From Saprospiraceae bacterium (GTDB taxonomy: Bacteria > Bacteroidota > Bacteroidia > Chitinophagales > Saprospiraceae): a stretch of DNA of 42,959 nucleotides. The notes under the pieces were generated by a model. The model worked only from the letters and a program-made list of their open reading frames with translations, was not told where the DNA came from and did not search any database. The DNA is taken from NCBI GenBank assembly GCA_012031785.1, contig JAAUTG010000006.1, positions 1 to 42,959 on the forward strand. Direction: 5' to 3'. Of this stretch, positions 33,801 through 42,959 are shown piece after piece. Each line of letters begins with the position of its first letter. The first letter of the stretch is position 1. The position numbers were made by a program, and so were the translations under genes.

Positions 33801-36590
33801 TACTATTCATAAGTGATTCAAACCTTTTATTATCATCTTCTGAATACTCCCGAATAGAATTTTTAATTAAATCGGTATTTAGATTATACAGTTCGTTTAC
33901 AGAACCTAAGTGAGAAATACCTCCGTAATAATTTTTTCCACCTTAGTTTCTTTATCATAAACTTTTGTATTTGTAGTTTCTGAAATCCATTTGTAATATG
34001 TAGCTTTTGGAACTACCAATAAAGGTCGTTTACAATCTCCATTATCAATAGCATTTGAAATAGCTATTAATGCACTCAAACTTTTGCCGACCCCTACGCC
34101 ATACGCAATAAGCCCTGAACCGTTTATCTTCATAAATGCAACCGCATTTCTTTGAACATCTGAAAAAGCCAAATTGTGTCCATCTTTGAACTTTGCAGAG
34201 TGAGTGAATCCAACAGGAATTTTGTTAAGGTTAGGGTAAACGTATCGGTTAAACCTTTCGTTCCATTGCTTTTCAATAACAGCGAGTTCATTATCTAAAA
34301 CCATTTCGGCTAAGAAAAACGAAAAGGCAGCATCTCCAGCCCCTTTAGCACGTTGGTATGCTTCCGAGTTTTTAGCATCAATAGCTTTTTTTTCATCTGT
34401 TTTAGCATCTTTTGGAGCATCGTACCAATTCTCGTTGTCGATATACTTTTCAATATCTAAGAATGTAACACCGTTATATTCGAGTGCTGAATAATAGTTA
34501 CGCAACCAATAAGCAAAGCCTGTTACAAGTGATACAGATTCTTTAAATTCATAGCCATTTTTAAGGGCTGTGATTTTGTGGTTACGTGCATCTTTGGTAT
34601 GGCAAAGTAAAACAGGACGATTTGAAACAACGGCATCATTAAACCTTTTCACTTTTGGCATAACCATTTCGAGTGCTTTCAGAATATCATTGTAGTATGT
34701 TTCGGAGTATTTCTCAATAATGCTATCTTTTAACAAATCAATGATTTTCTTTTTAGAAACAACATCGCCACTTAAAAATTCGGCATAATACTCAAATTTG
34801 TCATTAACAGGAATTAACAACGGAGTTTTAACTGTACGAGTGTAACCATCGCCCGAAGTTACAGGAAACTCAACTCTATGGTTAATAAAATCAGTATTTG
34901 AGTATTCGTTTTCGTCAAAGTATAAAGAATATTTAATTTCGGGGTGTACTGATAAGTAAGCCTCAATTTCGATACGTGTTAAGTCTTTATTATAAAGTTT
35001 TGTTGATTCTCTGAATGATATAATTTCATTCACGAAGTCGCCTTGCAAACCTTCTTTTTTCTTTGTCGCTTTAGGCGTAAGTATTTTTGATTCAATAGAT
35101 TTTATTGATTCTTCAATCTTTGTTTCTATTGGCGTGTCGGACGAATTACCTGTTTGAATTGCTCCGTACTGTATTTGTTCGGGTATTGGAGCTTCAATCT
35201 TTTCAATTTCGGTTTCAATATTACCTTGTACTGAATCAACTAATTCGCCAAATTGGTTAGTTCGTGGCATTACTTTACCTAAAACCTTGCTTGGGTTTTG
35301 CTTAAAAAAGGCATCGCCTGTTAATAGGTCGTAGTCGCCTATTGAATCGGATATTTGTATTTTTGGTTCAAATATGTTGTCCATTGTGTCGGTGTTTGTT
35401 TCTTGTTTTAAATTTAAATTAGCTATTTTTACTAATTGATTTGAATTGTATTTTACCCCAATTGATTCTCCATCTTGTTTTTCAAGCAAATACAATCCAT
35501 TTTTTACACTCCTTATTTTATAATACTTATCTAAAGCCCCATTTTTCTTATAAGTGTCGAGTTTAATTCCTACCCAATCTCCTATGTTTAATTCGCCTTC
35601 CATCTTTTGCTTTTTTTGTTCAGTTTGTTGTAATTCGGGATATTCAGCCAAAACCTCGCTCGGAACTAGTTTTTTGTCAGATATAGCCTTTTTAATATAG
35701 TACTCATGTATAAATTTACGAGCTTGTTCAGTTGTTAAATTATGATTAGTATTGTATTTTAGTATTTCGTGGTTTTTTTGACTTGTTAAAGCACCTGTCC
35801 CCATAAGACTTTCCTTAAATTCTTGATACGTCATTTCAAAAGGCTCTTTTTTTTGTGCCTTTTGAACGTAGTTAGGTATAAACGGCTCAATAATCTCAAA
35901 GTCATTATCAATGCTACCGTCCAAAATAGTCATTATATCATCGTTAAATTGTTGTAAAGGTTCTTTTAAATCATCAGCCGAAAACCAGTAAGTAACAACT
36001 TCTTGTGGGCTTTGACTATCTGCAATAACATTACGTAATATTCGAGAATAATGCTCAAAATATTTCAAATCAGTTTTTATTTTAGCATCGAGGATTTTAC
36101 GAGCCAACTGTTTTAGTTTACCCTCTACCAAATACTTTTCAGAACTTGGCAAATTATTAAAGTAACCGTGTATAGCCTCATGTACCAAAGTAATTTTAAA
36201 GCTATCAAATACCCCAACACCTAATTCTTTGCCTCGTTCCTGCAATGCTAATGAAGTTTGACTATCTAACCTTGTATAAAGTTCATTTCGAGAAGGTACA
36301 AAAAAGCCTAAAGCGTGTTTGGTAAGTGTTTTAAGTTCTTCTAAGTCGGATTTTAAATAGCTAATTTTAATCTTTACTTTATCTTTTAAAAAGTCAAATA
36401 ACTTAGCAGTTCTAGGGTTGTATGCACCAATAGTATGAGCAAGGTCGACAATATTTTTAGGGTTATTTTCAATAACCACATTAAAAACTTGGTCTATTTC
36501 GCTTGTTTTACTGTGCTGCATTTTATTAAATCTCCTCGATGGCGATGTAAGTTTCTTCATGCCTTTATATCCAAAATTAGCATTGCTCAT
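30875..36590 (-). CDS. Polyvalent zincin + SNF2/DEAH-type helicase protein (two frameshifts)
   Basis: Three frames join into 1905 residues by adding one A at the runs 33932-33937 and 32393-32395. The start MSNANFGYKG at 36590 follows the upstream stop directly. An N-terminal zincin has VHEAIHGYF (137-145). The helicase motor has motif I GVGVGKS near 831, motif II VIDEAHNMKK in the second part, LLTATPFTNSP (motif III), and in the third part VKVIIGSATIKEGIDLQ and QIEGRCHRQG (motifs V-VI), as in SNF2/type III restriction-like helicases. Such proteins (for example P1 DarB-like and polyvalent proteins) enter the host with DNA and protect it or aid replication. It pairs with the methyltransferase at 37011-41404; the two are often fused in relatives. 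Confidence 0.8.
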
Positions 36591-36591
36591 T

Positions 36592-36810
36592 TTATTCAGA
36601 GATGTTAAAAAGTTCGCTTTCAATCATTGTTATTACTGCATCAATATCAGGATTAACCATGTGAACCATACGTTCAACAATCGCATTTTTCAAACGGTAT
36701 TTTTCGCTTGGAACTTGGCAATAAGCCCATACCATAGGAAATTCGTCTTTTGTAATCTTGTCGGTCAAGTACCTATCTACAAGGTATTCGAGTTTATTTA
36801 TTGCTTCCAT
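36592..36810 (-). CDS. Small uncharacterised protein
   Basis: The 72-residue, mostly helical protein (MEAINKLEYLVDRYLTDKIT, YRLKNAIVERMVHMVN) has no recognised motif. Its stop lies 2 bases before the ATG of the helicase protein. It is one of two tiny genes between the methyltransferase and helicase genes. Confidence 0.55.
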   Translation of the reverse strand: MEAINKLEYLVDRYLTDKITKDEFPMVWAYCQVPSEKYRLKNAIVERMVHMVNPDIDAVITMIESELFNISE

Positions 36811-36814
36811 GATG

Positions 36815-37006
36815 TTATTTTTTTACTTGTTTAAATTTAAAACTATCCATTTTTGGTTTAAATTTGCCAATTTGTATTTCGTGAGTTAATAAATCTTTTG
36901 CATTTGATTTAGCAAAATATTCAAGTTTTGTTAAACTCACTTTGTCTGTTTTTAACTCAAATTCTACCGTAATCGAACCTTTAATTTTAATTTCTTTTGC
37001 TTCCAT
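36815..37006 (-). CDS. Small beta-type uncharacterised protein
   Basis: Start 37006 (MEAKEIKIKG) is preferred over 37030, which would extend into the upstream gene. The 63 residues have alternating strands (EIKIKGSITVEFELKTDK) and a helix (LTKLEYFAKSNAKDLL), with a basic C-terminus. The upstream methyltransferase stop is 4 bases away. Function unknown. Confidence 0.55.
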   Translation of the reverse strand: MEAKEIKIKGSITVEFELKTDKVSLTKLEYFAKSNAKDLLTHEIQIGKFKPKMDSFKFKQVKK

Positions 37007-37010
37007 GATG

Positions 37011-40000
37011 TTATTTTTTACGTAATACAATTATATCTGTCCCAATTGCTGTATGGTCAAACGCATTTTCGGGCAACCTATAAGCATCAATCAATTCAGC
37101 TTTTTTTGATAATAATTCCTTAAAGCCATTGTATTTATTGTTATTCTGCAAAAATGCCGAAGGAATAATAAATATTAATAAACCGCCTTGAACAAGACTG
37201 TCAATACCTCTCATTATAAAGTAATGGTCGAATTGAGTTGCAAGGGTGTGTTTTTGTTCCTGAACACTATACGGACTGTCGTACTTCCCATAAGGAGGAT
37301 TCCCGATAACTAAGTTATACTTGTTCCTTACTATATTTCCTAGCGATTCACTACCCATGAAAAATTCTGTTTCAAAACTTTTTAAGTTTACGTTTGCTCG
37401 TGGGTACAATACTTTTGCAATGGTATAACTTGTTCTATCAACTTCAAATGCAGTAACCGAACAACCGTTTGGAACGAGTTTAATGAAGCGACCTACACCG
37501 CAGCTTGGCTCTAACACTTTATCGCCTTGCTTACCTTCAAAACCATGCTTATAAGCTAATCCCCACATTTTATTTACAACCAATTCAGGGGTGTAAAACT
37601 CAAACAAAAAGCCTTGAAAGTTCTTTATTTTACCTTCTCTTATTTCGGTTGCATATTCGTTTTTAAGTCCACCATGCCCTGAATATTGACTAAGCATAGT
37701 TAGTTCGGCTTCGGAATATTTGCTTCGGTCTGCACCGTTCTTTTCAATCAATTCTCGTACTTGTCTGTTAAGTTCGTATTGTTGCTGTTTATTTAGTTTC
37801 ATTACTTTAGTATTTTTAGCTTCTTGTTTTGGCTCTTCTTTAGACTTTTTGCGATTTTCAACTATCTTTTCATATTCTCGCCTAAGTCTATCAAAATTTT
37901 CTTTTGAGGTTAGCTTTAACTGCATTTCATACTTTTCGTTTGTCCTTTCCGAATCAAAAACTAATCCATCTTCAGTAGGCACATAAGCATCTACTCTATA
38001 CGCAAATTCAGTTTCTAAATCAACAACTTTTTTGATTAATCCATAAGCGTTTCTTTCGGGCTTCTCGCCTACTTTATAAGTAACATACTCTCCTACGGAA
38101 AACTTACCTATTCTTTTGCCTGATATTGAAGAAATATATTCCTTTTCGCTTGGAACTAAATACGATTCAAGTTCAAAAATTTCCGAAGGATATACATAAA
38201 TAACTTCTTTTACTCTGTCATTAGAACAGCACGAAGTTTTTATTTTGCCATTGAATTTTATAATGCCTTTGGTTATATCCTCTCTTAACTCTACTTTTGA
38301 ACCTGCCTTTGCGTGTCCTTTGTTTATTTTTAATGTCAGAAAATATCCTGAATTATAAACAATTTCATCGTCCTCATTAGTTTCGTCAAGCATAACTTTA
38401 ACAATAGATTTCATTTTTAACAAACTCAAATTAGCTTGTTCGGTATTTCCTGCATTTAAAGAGCCTATTGCACTCCAAAGAGGTTTAGATATTTCATGGT
38501 AGTTGTTATCTTCCATACTATTGTGTAGCTTTTCTAAATTATCTACGCCCCATGATATGTCGCTTTTTAATGCTGCTTGTAACATTCCATCTACATCAAA
38601 ATCGTGGCTGTACATATCGCCTAATTGGTATTTTGTATCAAGTTTTATCATTGTGTTTTTATCTCTATTCAATTCTTTGTTGCTAATAATAGTCGGAGGT
38701 GTCATTGTACTGTCGTAGACTAATTCATTTTGATTAAAAATATATATCTGAATTTTAGGGTTATCCTTTAATGCTTGTTTAAAAACATTTTCGTCAAACC
38801 TTTTAAATAAACCATTATCAATTGCTTCTATTGTTTTCAATCCCAAAATAGGACTTGGTTTTATAATATTCTTTTTGATTAAGTTTTTATTTGAAGCTTT
38901 TAGTATGTTCTCATTGTGGTTTTTATTTTCATTGAAAATAATTATTAATGCTTCGTTATCTGCATTCCAATAAAACCCATTCAATATTCGAGGTTCGGAT
39001 TCAATTATTTGATTTGCTTTTTCGTATATTTTGTAATCGGCATCCTTCTGTGCCATATCATTATTCTTAAATGAATTATCAAACACTTTTTGCAATAAAT
39101 CGCCATCTAATTTGAAATTATGCTCATATCTCTTTACGTTGTCGCCTTGATTACTTTTTTTCTTAATAGTTTCTATTTTGTCGTGTAAAAATCGTTCCTT
39201 CAATTCATTTGGCAGTATTTCAACGCCTTTAGGATTTGTTAGAGGATTTTTATTAGATAAAAATTTAGAAGTAGTTTTAATTATAGTGTCTAAATGCTTT
39301 TCATCAATAGTTGTATTTTTGTTGAATATTTTTCGTTGTAAATATTCCAAACAATTTTCCCAATTTATCAAAATTCTTCCTTCCTTATCGTCTTTATCGT
39401 TTTCGGGTTCAATTTTCTCAATTTCAGCGTTTAATTTAATATTTCTTAAATTTATTATCGCCTCTAGTTCCGATGTATCTTTTTTGTAAATATCATACAT
39501 AAAATCTAAATTAATGTTTGATGTAGATTTTTTTCTAACAGATTGATACGATATTCCTTCTTTTGTTTTCCAAAATACATGACCATACAATGCTCCTATT
39601 GTTTTTGGAGCTAGTTTAATATTAAAACAAGCAGCCAATTCAATGATAGCCTCGCCTGTAACGTCCTTTCCATTCTTAAAGTTTTCAAATGCTTTTACTA
39701 TTGAGTTATTAAAATTAATAGATTCCTCAATCTCTTTATTTTTATTTTCAATAATTTTATTTTGTTCGTCTTTTTGTCTTTTTTCAATAAACTGCTGTCT
39801 TTTTTTCAATAGACGTTCAGTGTCAAGCCCTAATTCTTTTGCCATTTCTAATTCCAAAACTGAAACGTGCCTTATTTCATCGTCATTTATGCCTTTTAAT
39901 CTATTTAAAATAAAAACTATTTGCTCGGATGCCCTTTCTGAATAATCGGATATATTATGTATTTCCGTATTGCTAATTTCTTGATAGTCCGTGAATACGC

Positions 40001-41404
40001 TTTTATTAGCGTGTCTTATCTCTATTATTATTAAATATAATTTAATATTGTTTATCTCATCAAAACGTGTTGGTTCAACTGAAATATACACTTTATCGTA
40101 TTTTTCAATAGGCTTAACATTCAAACTTTTATTCGTCAATGTGTTTCCGTCCGACTTGTATGTTAATATCTTTATTGTTTTGCTTTCTAATTCTTTAATA
40201 TCGTGGTTCGGATTAAATGGAACTATATCCTTTTTAATTATTCCTCCATCGTTAAACGATTCAAAATCTTCCTCTCTGTTTTCAATTATAGCTTGATACG
40301 TTTCATTATCAATAGCACTAGATATTTCGTCAACTATTTCTTTAGCAACATAACGTAAATCGCTTTCGCTCATATTGTCGTCTAATAGATATTTCTCTAT
40401 TAAATATGATTTATCAAACTCCTCTTCGCTATATTTATTTTCGTCATTGTCAAACTTGCCTCTAGTTTTATTATTAGAAGTAACAACAAAACTCAATACT
40501 TTGTCGGCTAAATTTCTTTCGCTTCCTGTATGGTTAGATATTCTCACGCATAAAATCGCATATTCGGGATTTTTGCTTTTTGCTATTCTGTAATTATTCT
40601 CAAAGGTAGAAACATCTCCGCTTTCAGAAACTCTCTCTGATGTTGAGTTATTTGTTTCTATTGTAAATAATTTTGTGTCCGAACTTACCAATTTACTATC
40701 TTTATCCATTACTAAATAGCAATAGAAAGATTTACTTAAAAACCCTGCCGATTCAGAATAATGAATAAATTTTTTATACTTATTGAAAAACTCTGTTTCT
40801 ACGTTTATTCTTATTTCTGAAATATTATTGTCAATAACTTCGTCTGCATTATAATAATCAAATGACTTAGTATCTACCTCTTTTGGGTAATCGTCCTCTT
40901 TTATTAAACTGTAAATATCTTTATCTTCATAATATGATTCTATCGGATAATCTTCTATTGGGTAATCTTCGCCTCCAACGTGTTTATATTGATTTGTCTT
41001 TTCCCAAACAATAATTGAAACATTCTCCCCTTTATATCTAGGCTCAAATCCATCGGGCAAACTATAATAGTCAATGTCGGGTTGGTTAGGCGTATCTCTC
41101 TCTAACAACTCTGTATCTTTATCGTTTGACACAGTTACAGAATATAATTTAAAATCAATCAATTTACTATCAACAATTCCACCATTATCAAACTTTACAC
41201 CTCCGCCCTTAACGTTAAGATGCGATAATATTTCTTTAGCGGTCATTTTTTACCGTTAAAATCATGCAATTCGGAGTTTTCAACAGCTTCTTTTTTAATA
41301 ATAGCTTCGCCACCCTCAACTTCAATAGGTTTATTTGAGCCTTTTATTATACCTTTAATACCTCCGTTTTCGTGAGAATCGCCTTGTATTATTCCGTTTG
41401 CCAT
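37011..41404 (-). CDS. Polyvalent N6-adenine DNA methyltransferase protein (one frameshift)
   Basis: The gene starts at 41404 (MANGIIQGDSHENGG). Adding one A at 41246-41251 joins the first 53 residues to the 1411-residue frame, total 1464. The N-terminus carries EVEGGEAIIKKEAV, HDFNGKK and a GGGVKFDNGG repeat, the usual opening of large Bacteroidota polyvalent proteins. The long middle is helical and not assigned. The last 250 residues are an amino-methyltransferase: YSGHGGLKNEY, FYTPELVV, motif I VLEPSCGVGRF (about 1297) and motif IV IGNPPYG (about 1368). It probably methylates phage DNA against restriction. It is the first gene after the promoter at 41648-41676, with a leader of about 235 bases. 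Confidence 0.8.
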
Positions 41405-41467
41405 TATGTAAACTTTTTTTAGTTTGTTTTGTTTTTATTTGTTTTTTTGTTTTAAATTAGTACCACT

Positions 41468-41545
41468 AAAAGTTTAATTTCAATGTCGGGCGGAGAGATT
41501 TCTTTATAAGAAAATTACCGCAGATACCATTGAAATTAAACTTTT
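41468..41545. repeat. 78-nt inverted repeat with nested stems
   Basis: AAAAGTTTAATTTCAATG (41468-41485) and CATTGAAATTAAACTTTT (41528-41545) are perfect 18-bp complements. Inside, GCGG (41490-41493) pairs with CCGC (41518-41521), and TTTCTT pairs with AAGAAA across TAT near 41500-41514. Flanking bases continue partial complementarity. It can form a cruciform in DNA or a strong hairpin in the leader RNA of the methyltransferase gene. Confidence 0.9.
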
Positions 41546-41579
41546 TGTATTACTGTTATGTATCTTAATAAGAATTTAT

Positions 41580-41604
41580 AGGCAAAATCTTTTGCCTCTT
41601 TTTT
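41580..41604 (+). terminator. Terminator-like hairpin
   Basis: AGGCAAAA and TTTTGCCT are perfect complements with an effective loop of about six bases, followed by CTTTTTT on the plus strand. As a plus-strand terminator it would stop any transcript coming through the palindrome. On the minus strand it would be a hairpin in the leader. Confidence 0.55.
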
Positions 41605-41647
41605 AATTCAGAAATTTTCATCATATTTATATGTAGTTTTCAAAATC

Positions 41648-41676
41648 CAAAAATACAATAATAAAATAATATACAA
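41648..41676 (-). promoter_or_regulatory. Bacteroidota promoter driving the methyltransferase operon
   Basis: On the minus strand TTG (41676-41674) is followed after 18 bases by TATTTTTG (41655-41648), a full match to TTG-N17-23-TAnnTTTG. Transcription would start near 41640, leaving an untranslated leader of about 235 bases that contains both hairpins. Confidence 0.65.
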
Positions 41677-41680
41677 AGTA

Positions 41681-41710
41681 TTGCTTTGCATAAAATTAAC
41701 ATTATATTTG
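41681..41710 (+). promoter_or_regulatory. Bacteroidota promoter for the plus-strand genes
   Basis: TTG (41681-41683), 19 bases, TATATTTG (41703-41710). Its -33 element starts four bases from the -33 of the opposite promoter, so the two are back to back. It supports a start at ATG 41738 for the next gene. Confidence 0.65.
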
Positions 41711-41737
41711 CTACGCAATAATGTTAATAATAGCTAT

Positions 41738-41998
41738 ATGGATAAATCTTACGGAAATGACCAATTGAAAGTTTTATTTGAAAGAATAAAGTTTGAGGAT
41801 ATTCTGAAAAATAATAGTCCGATGTTGCAAGTATTTGAAAAAACACCCGAACTTAGTTATATCCAATACGCTGATTTACAAATAAAACCTATAAAGCACG
41901 GCTATTCAGTTAAAAACTCATCTGATACATTATATTTAGAACTCGAATCATTCAAAGAATTAATCATTATATTAAAAGTTCATGGAAGGGAAAGATAA
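41738..41998 (+). CDS. Small uncharacterised protein
   Basis: Start 41738 (MDKSYGNDQLK) is chosen since the longer frame begins inside the promoter. The 86 residues look like a small alpha/beta domain (LKVLFERIKFEDILKNN, TLYLELESFKELIIIL). Its 3' end overlaps the glycosyltransferase-like gene by 17 bases. No family recognised. Confidence 0.55.
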   Translation: MDKSYGNDQLKVLFERIKFEDILKNNSPMLQVFEKTPELSYIQYADLQIKPIKHGYSVKNSSDTLYLELESFKELIIILKVHGRER

Positions 41999-42677
41999 AC
42001 TTTCAATATTTATAGTCATTCATAATCAAGAATCTTTAGATAGATTTATTGAGTTAAATGGCAATCCTATAATATTTACGAATGTTAGCTACATTCATGT
42101 TGGGGATGCCTTTCTAAGCGATTGTTACGGTTTAAATATTATAACCGCTAGAGAATATCCATACAATATCGAGAAATACAAAACATTGTTGACTTATACC
42201 GCATGGTATCTATTATCTGAAAACAACCTTGTTAAAACGCCTTACGTTGGCATATTTGAATACGATGTACAATTAGATTTAGATATATTCAAATTGCACT
42301 CAAATATGAACGAATGCACATTGATAGGATTTGAGCCACGCCCAACAGATGAGGATTTATATCTAAAGGCAATACCCGATTTTGTTGAGCTATTAGATGT
42401 TGAAGAATTGGATAAAGCTATGTCAGCTACGGTATGGAGCGCAACTACTAATGTGATTATATCTGTGGGCTTTTTAAATCTTTTTGTAAACTGGTTTTAC
42501 ACTTTTATTCCCGAAATATTAGAGTTCAAAAATCATCCGCATTTTCACGAAAGAGCGATTAATGTTTGTGCAGCAAACTTAGGGGATGCCGAAACATCGG
42601 AAAGAACTATAAAGTATAAGTTTTTCCCTCGCACATTAAGTCATAAACAGTTAAATTCACATAAAATAAATTTGTAA
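41982..42677 (+). CDS. Glycosyltransferase-like protein (tentative)
   Basis: The 231-residue protein starts with a Rossmann-type strand (KLSIFIVIHNQESLDRFI), has TPYVGIFEYDVQLDLDIF around 85-102 with an acidic EYDVQ in the place of a DxD motif, and a C-terminal region with HPHFHERAINVCAAN. This layout recalls small GT-A glycosyltransferases of polysaccharide and phage clusters, but the match is weak and another sugar-related role is possible. It is the third glycosyltransferase-type gene in the window. The next gene follows after 2 bases. Confidence 0.45.
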   Translation: MEGKDKLSIFIVIHNQESLDRFIELNGNPIIFTNVSYIHVGDAFLSDCYGLNIITAREYPYNIEKYKTLLTYTAWYLLSENNLVKTPYVGIFEYDVQLDLDIFKLHSNMNECTLIGFEPRPTDEDLYLKAIPDFVELLDVEELDKAMSATVWSATTNVIISVGFLNLFVNWFYTFIPEILEFKNHPHFHERAINVCAANLGDAETSERTIKYKFFPRTLSHKQLNSHKINL

Positions 42678-42679
42678 TT

Positions 42680-42919
42680 ATGGATTGCAAGAAAATTGCT
42701 TTTTCTCTTGTTGCTGATGTGTATTGCTCTGTACCTAATATATCTTTATTTTACGCAAAAATAGCAGCAATAGTGTGTCTATTGGTTGCGAAAGATTGTT
42801 TCAATATTGATTGTGATTTAATACAGAACATTGAATTAGAAATTGAAAAAGTAAAAATAAGCGAGATAAATAATTATTATAAAAAAGGCAATAAAATTTT
42901 TGAATTATGGGTAAAATAA
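42680..42919 (+). CDS. Small uncharacterised protein
   Basis: The 79-residue product has a hydrophobic stretch (ISLFYAKIAAIVCLLVAKDC) that may be a buried helix rather than a TM, and a charged C-terminal helix (IELEIEKVKISEINNYYKKG). Four cysteines are present. No function assigned. An ATG at 42907 overlaps its end and may begin another gene cut by the window edge. Confidence 0.5.
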   Translation: MDCKKIAFSLVADVYCSVPNISLFYAKIAAIVCLLVAKDCFNIDCDLIQNIELEIEKVKISEINNYYKKGNKIFELWVK

Positions 42920-42959
42920 ACATTCAGGCAAGTTCTTAGCGATTTTGAAATAAAATCCT
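42907..42959 (+). CDS. Possible start of a further gene (partial)
   Basis: ATG 42907 overlaps the stop of the previous gene in the manner common here, but the frame meets TAG at 42939 after 10 residues (MGKINIQASS). A one-base change would be needed to read on. Only the overlap supports it. Confidence 0.2.

Larger units (their letters stand above)
41405..41737. other. Gene-free control region with palindrome and divergent promoters
   Basis: This 333-base stretch, the longest without a gene, separates the early-type minus operon from the plus-strand genes. In order it holds an A/T-rich leader, an 18-bp inverted repeat (41468-41545), a shorter hairpin with T run (41580-41604), a minus-strand promoter (41648-41676) and a plus-strand promoter (41681-41710). 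An origin of replication is possible here. Confidence 0.6.

Noticed and set aside
41681-41737. Longer N-terminus for the gene at 41738
   Set aside because: The extended frame begins with TTG inside a full promoter match, so those bases are unlikely to be translated.
1-42959. The window as a closed circular genome
   Set aside because: Plus-strand genes at both ends make this tempting, and 42907-42959 could run into 1-114. But joining the ends needs about three base changes to keep a frame, and no terminal repeat is visible, so I do not claim it.
1-42959. tRNA, rRNA, insertion sequences, integrase
   Set aside because: I looked for tRNA-like cloverleafs, transposase motifs and integrase signatures and saw none.

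Overview
The window is AT-rich (about two thirds A+T by eye), uses the standard bacterial code, has almost no Shine-Dalgarno sequences, and carries promoter elements of the Bacteroidota type (TTG, 17-23 nt, TAnnTTTG). Its gene content (RecT, polyvalent methyltransferase/zincin/helicase proteins, fibre-like proteins, holin-like and M15 lysis proteins, and a dense block of small structural-looking membrane proteins) indicates a virus or virus-derived element of a Bacteroidota (flavobacteria-like) host. No terminase, portal, tape measure, baseplate, integrase, DNA polymerase or tRNA was recognised.

Layout. (1) 1-1842, plus strand: a coiled-coil fragment, a DUF6965-like protein, a small CxxC protein, a glycosyltransferase and a stand-alone DnaA domain IV-like protein, then a possible small RNA ending in a terminator at 1987-2019. 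(2) 16488-2019, minus strand: small membrane proteins, a 649-residue fibre-like protein, a lysis cassette (coiled-coil/TM protein, holin-like, 4-TM protein, membrane-anchored M15 peptidase), a run of fibre/lectin/beta-helix proteins, then DUF1353, a lipoprotein and a second M15 peptidase. (3) 27942-16581, minus strand: the presumed virion core. It has a candidate major structural protein with an acidic prodomain, two paralogues of it, Ig-like and beta-propeller spike proteins, a metalloprotease, a GT47-like glycosyltransferase, a histone H1/protamine-like protein, and about a dozen proteins with one or two membrane segments. Terminators at 26848-26881, 24243-24280 and 16517-16559 cut it into transcription units. 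(4) 28170-29039, plus strand: RecT alone. (5) 41404-29188, minus strand: an early-type operon of a 1464-residue polyvalent methyltransferase, two tiny proteins, a 1905-residue zincin/SNF2-type helicase, and coiled-coil and Lys-rich proteins. (6) 41405-41737: a gene-free control region with a 78-nt palindrome and two divergent promoters. (7) 41738-42959, plus strand: small proteins and another glycosyltransferase-like protein.

Main points. Many structural-region proteins share a short motif, [S/N]A[D/E/N/S]G, often with ARG just after it, next to acidic prodomains, and a HEFSH metalloprotease sits in the same operon. This looks like a processing code for virion maturation. With the many single-TM proteins, three paralogous capsid-like proteins and no visible tail or terminase genes, an undescribed (perhaps membrane-containing, tailless) Bacteroidota virus is the best working hypothesis, but it is an inference.

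Caution: at least 17 genes or gene parts are interrupted by one-base indels, nearly all in A/T homopolymers, and each reads on perfectly after a one-base correction. I annotate these as single genes and give the position of each break. Sequencing error is the simplest explanation.
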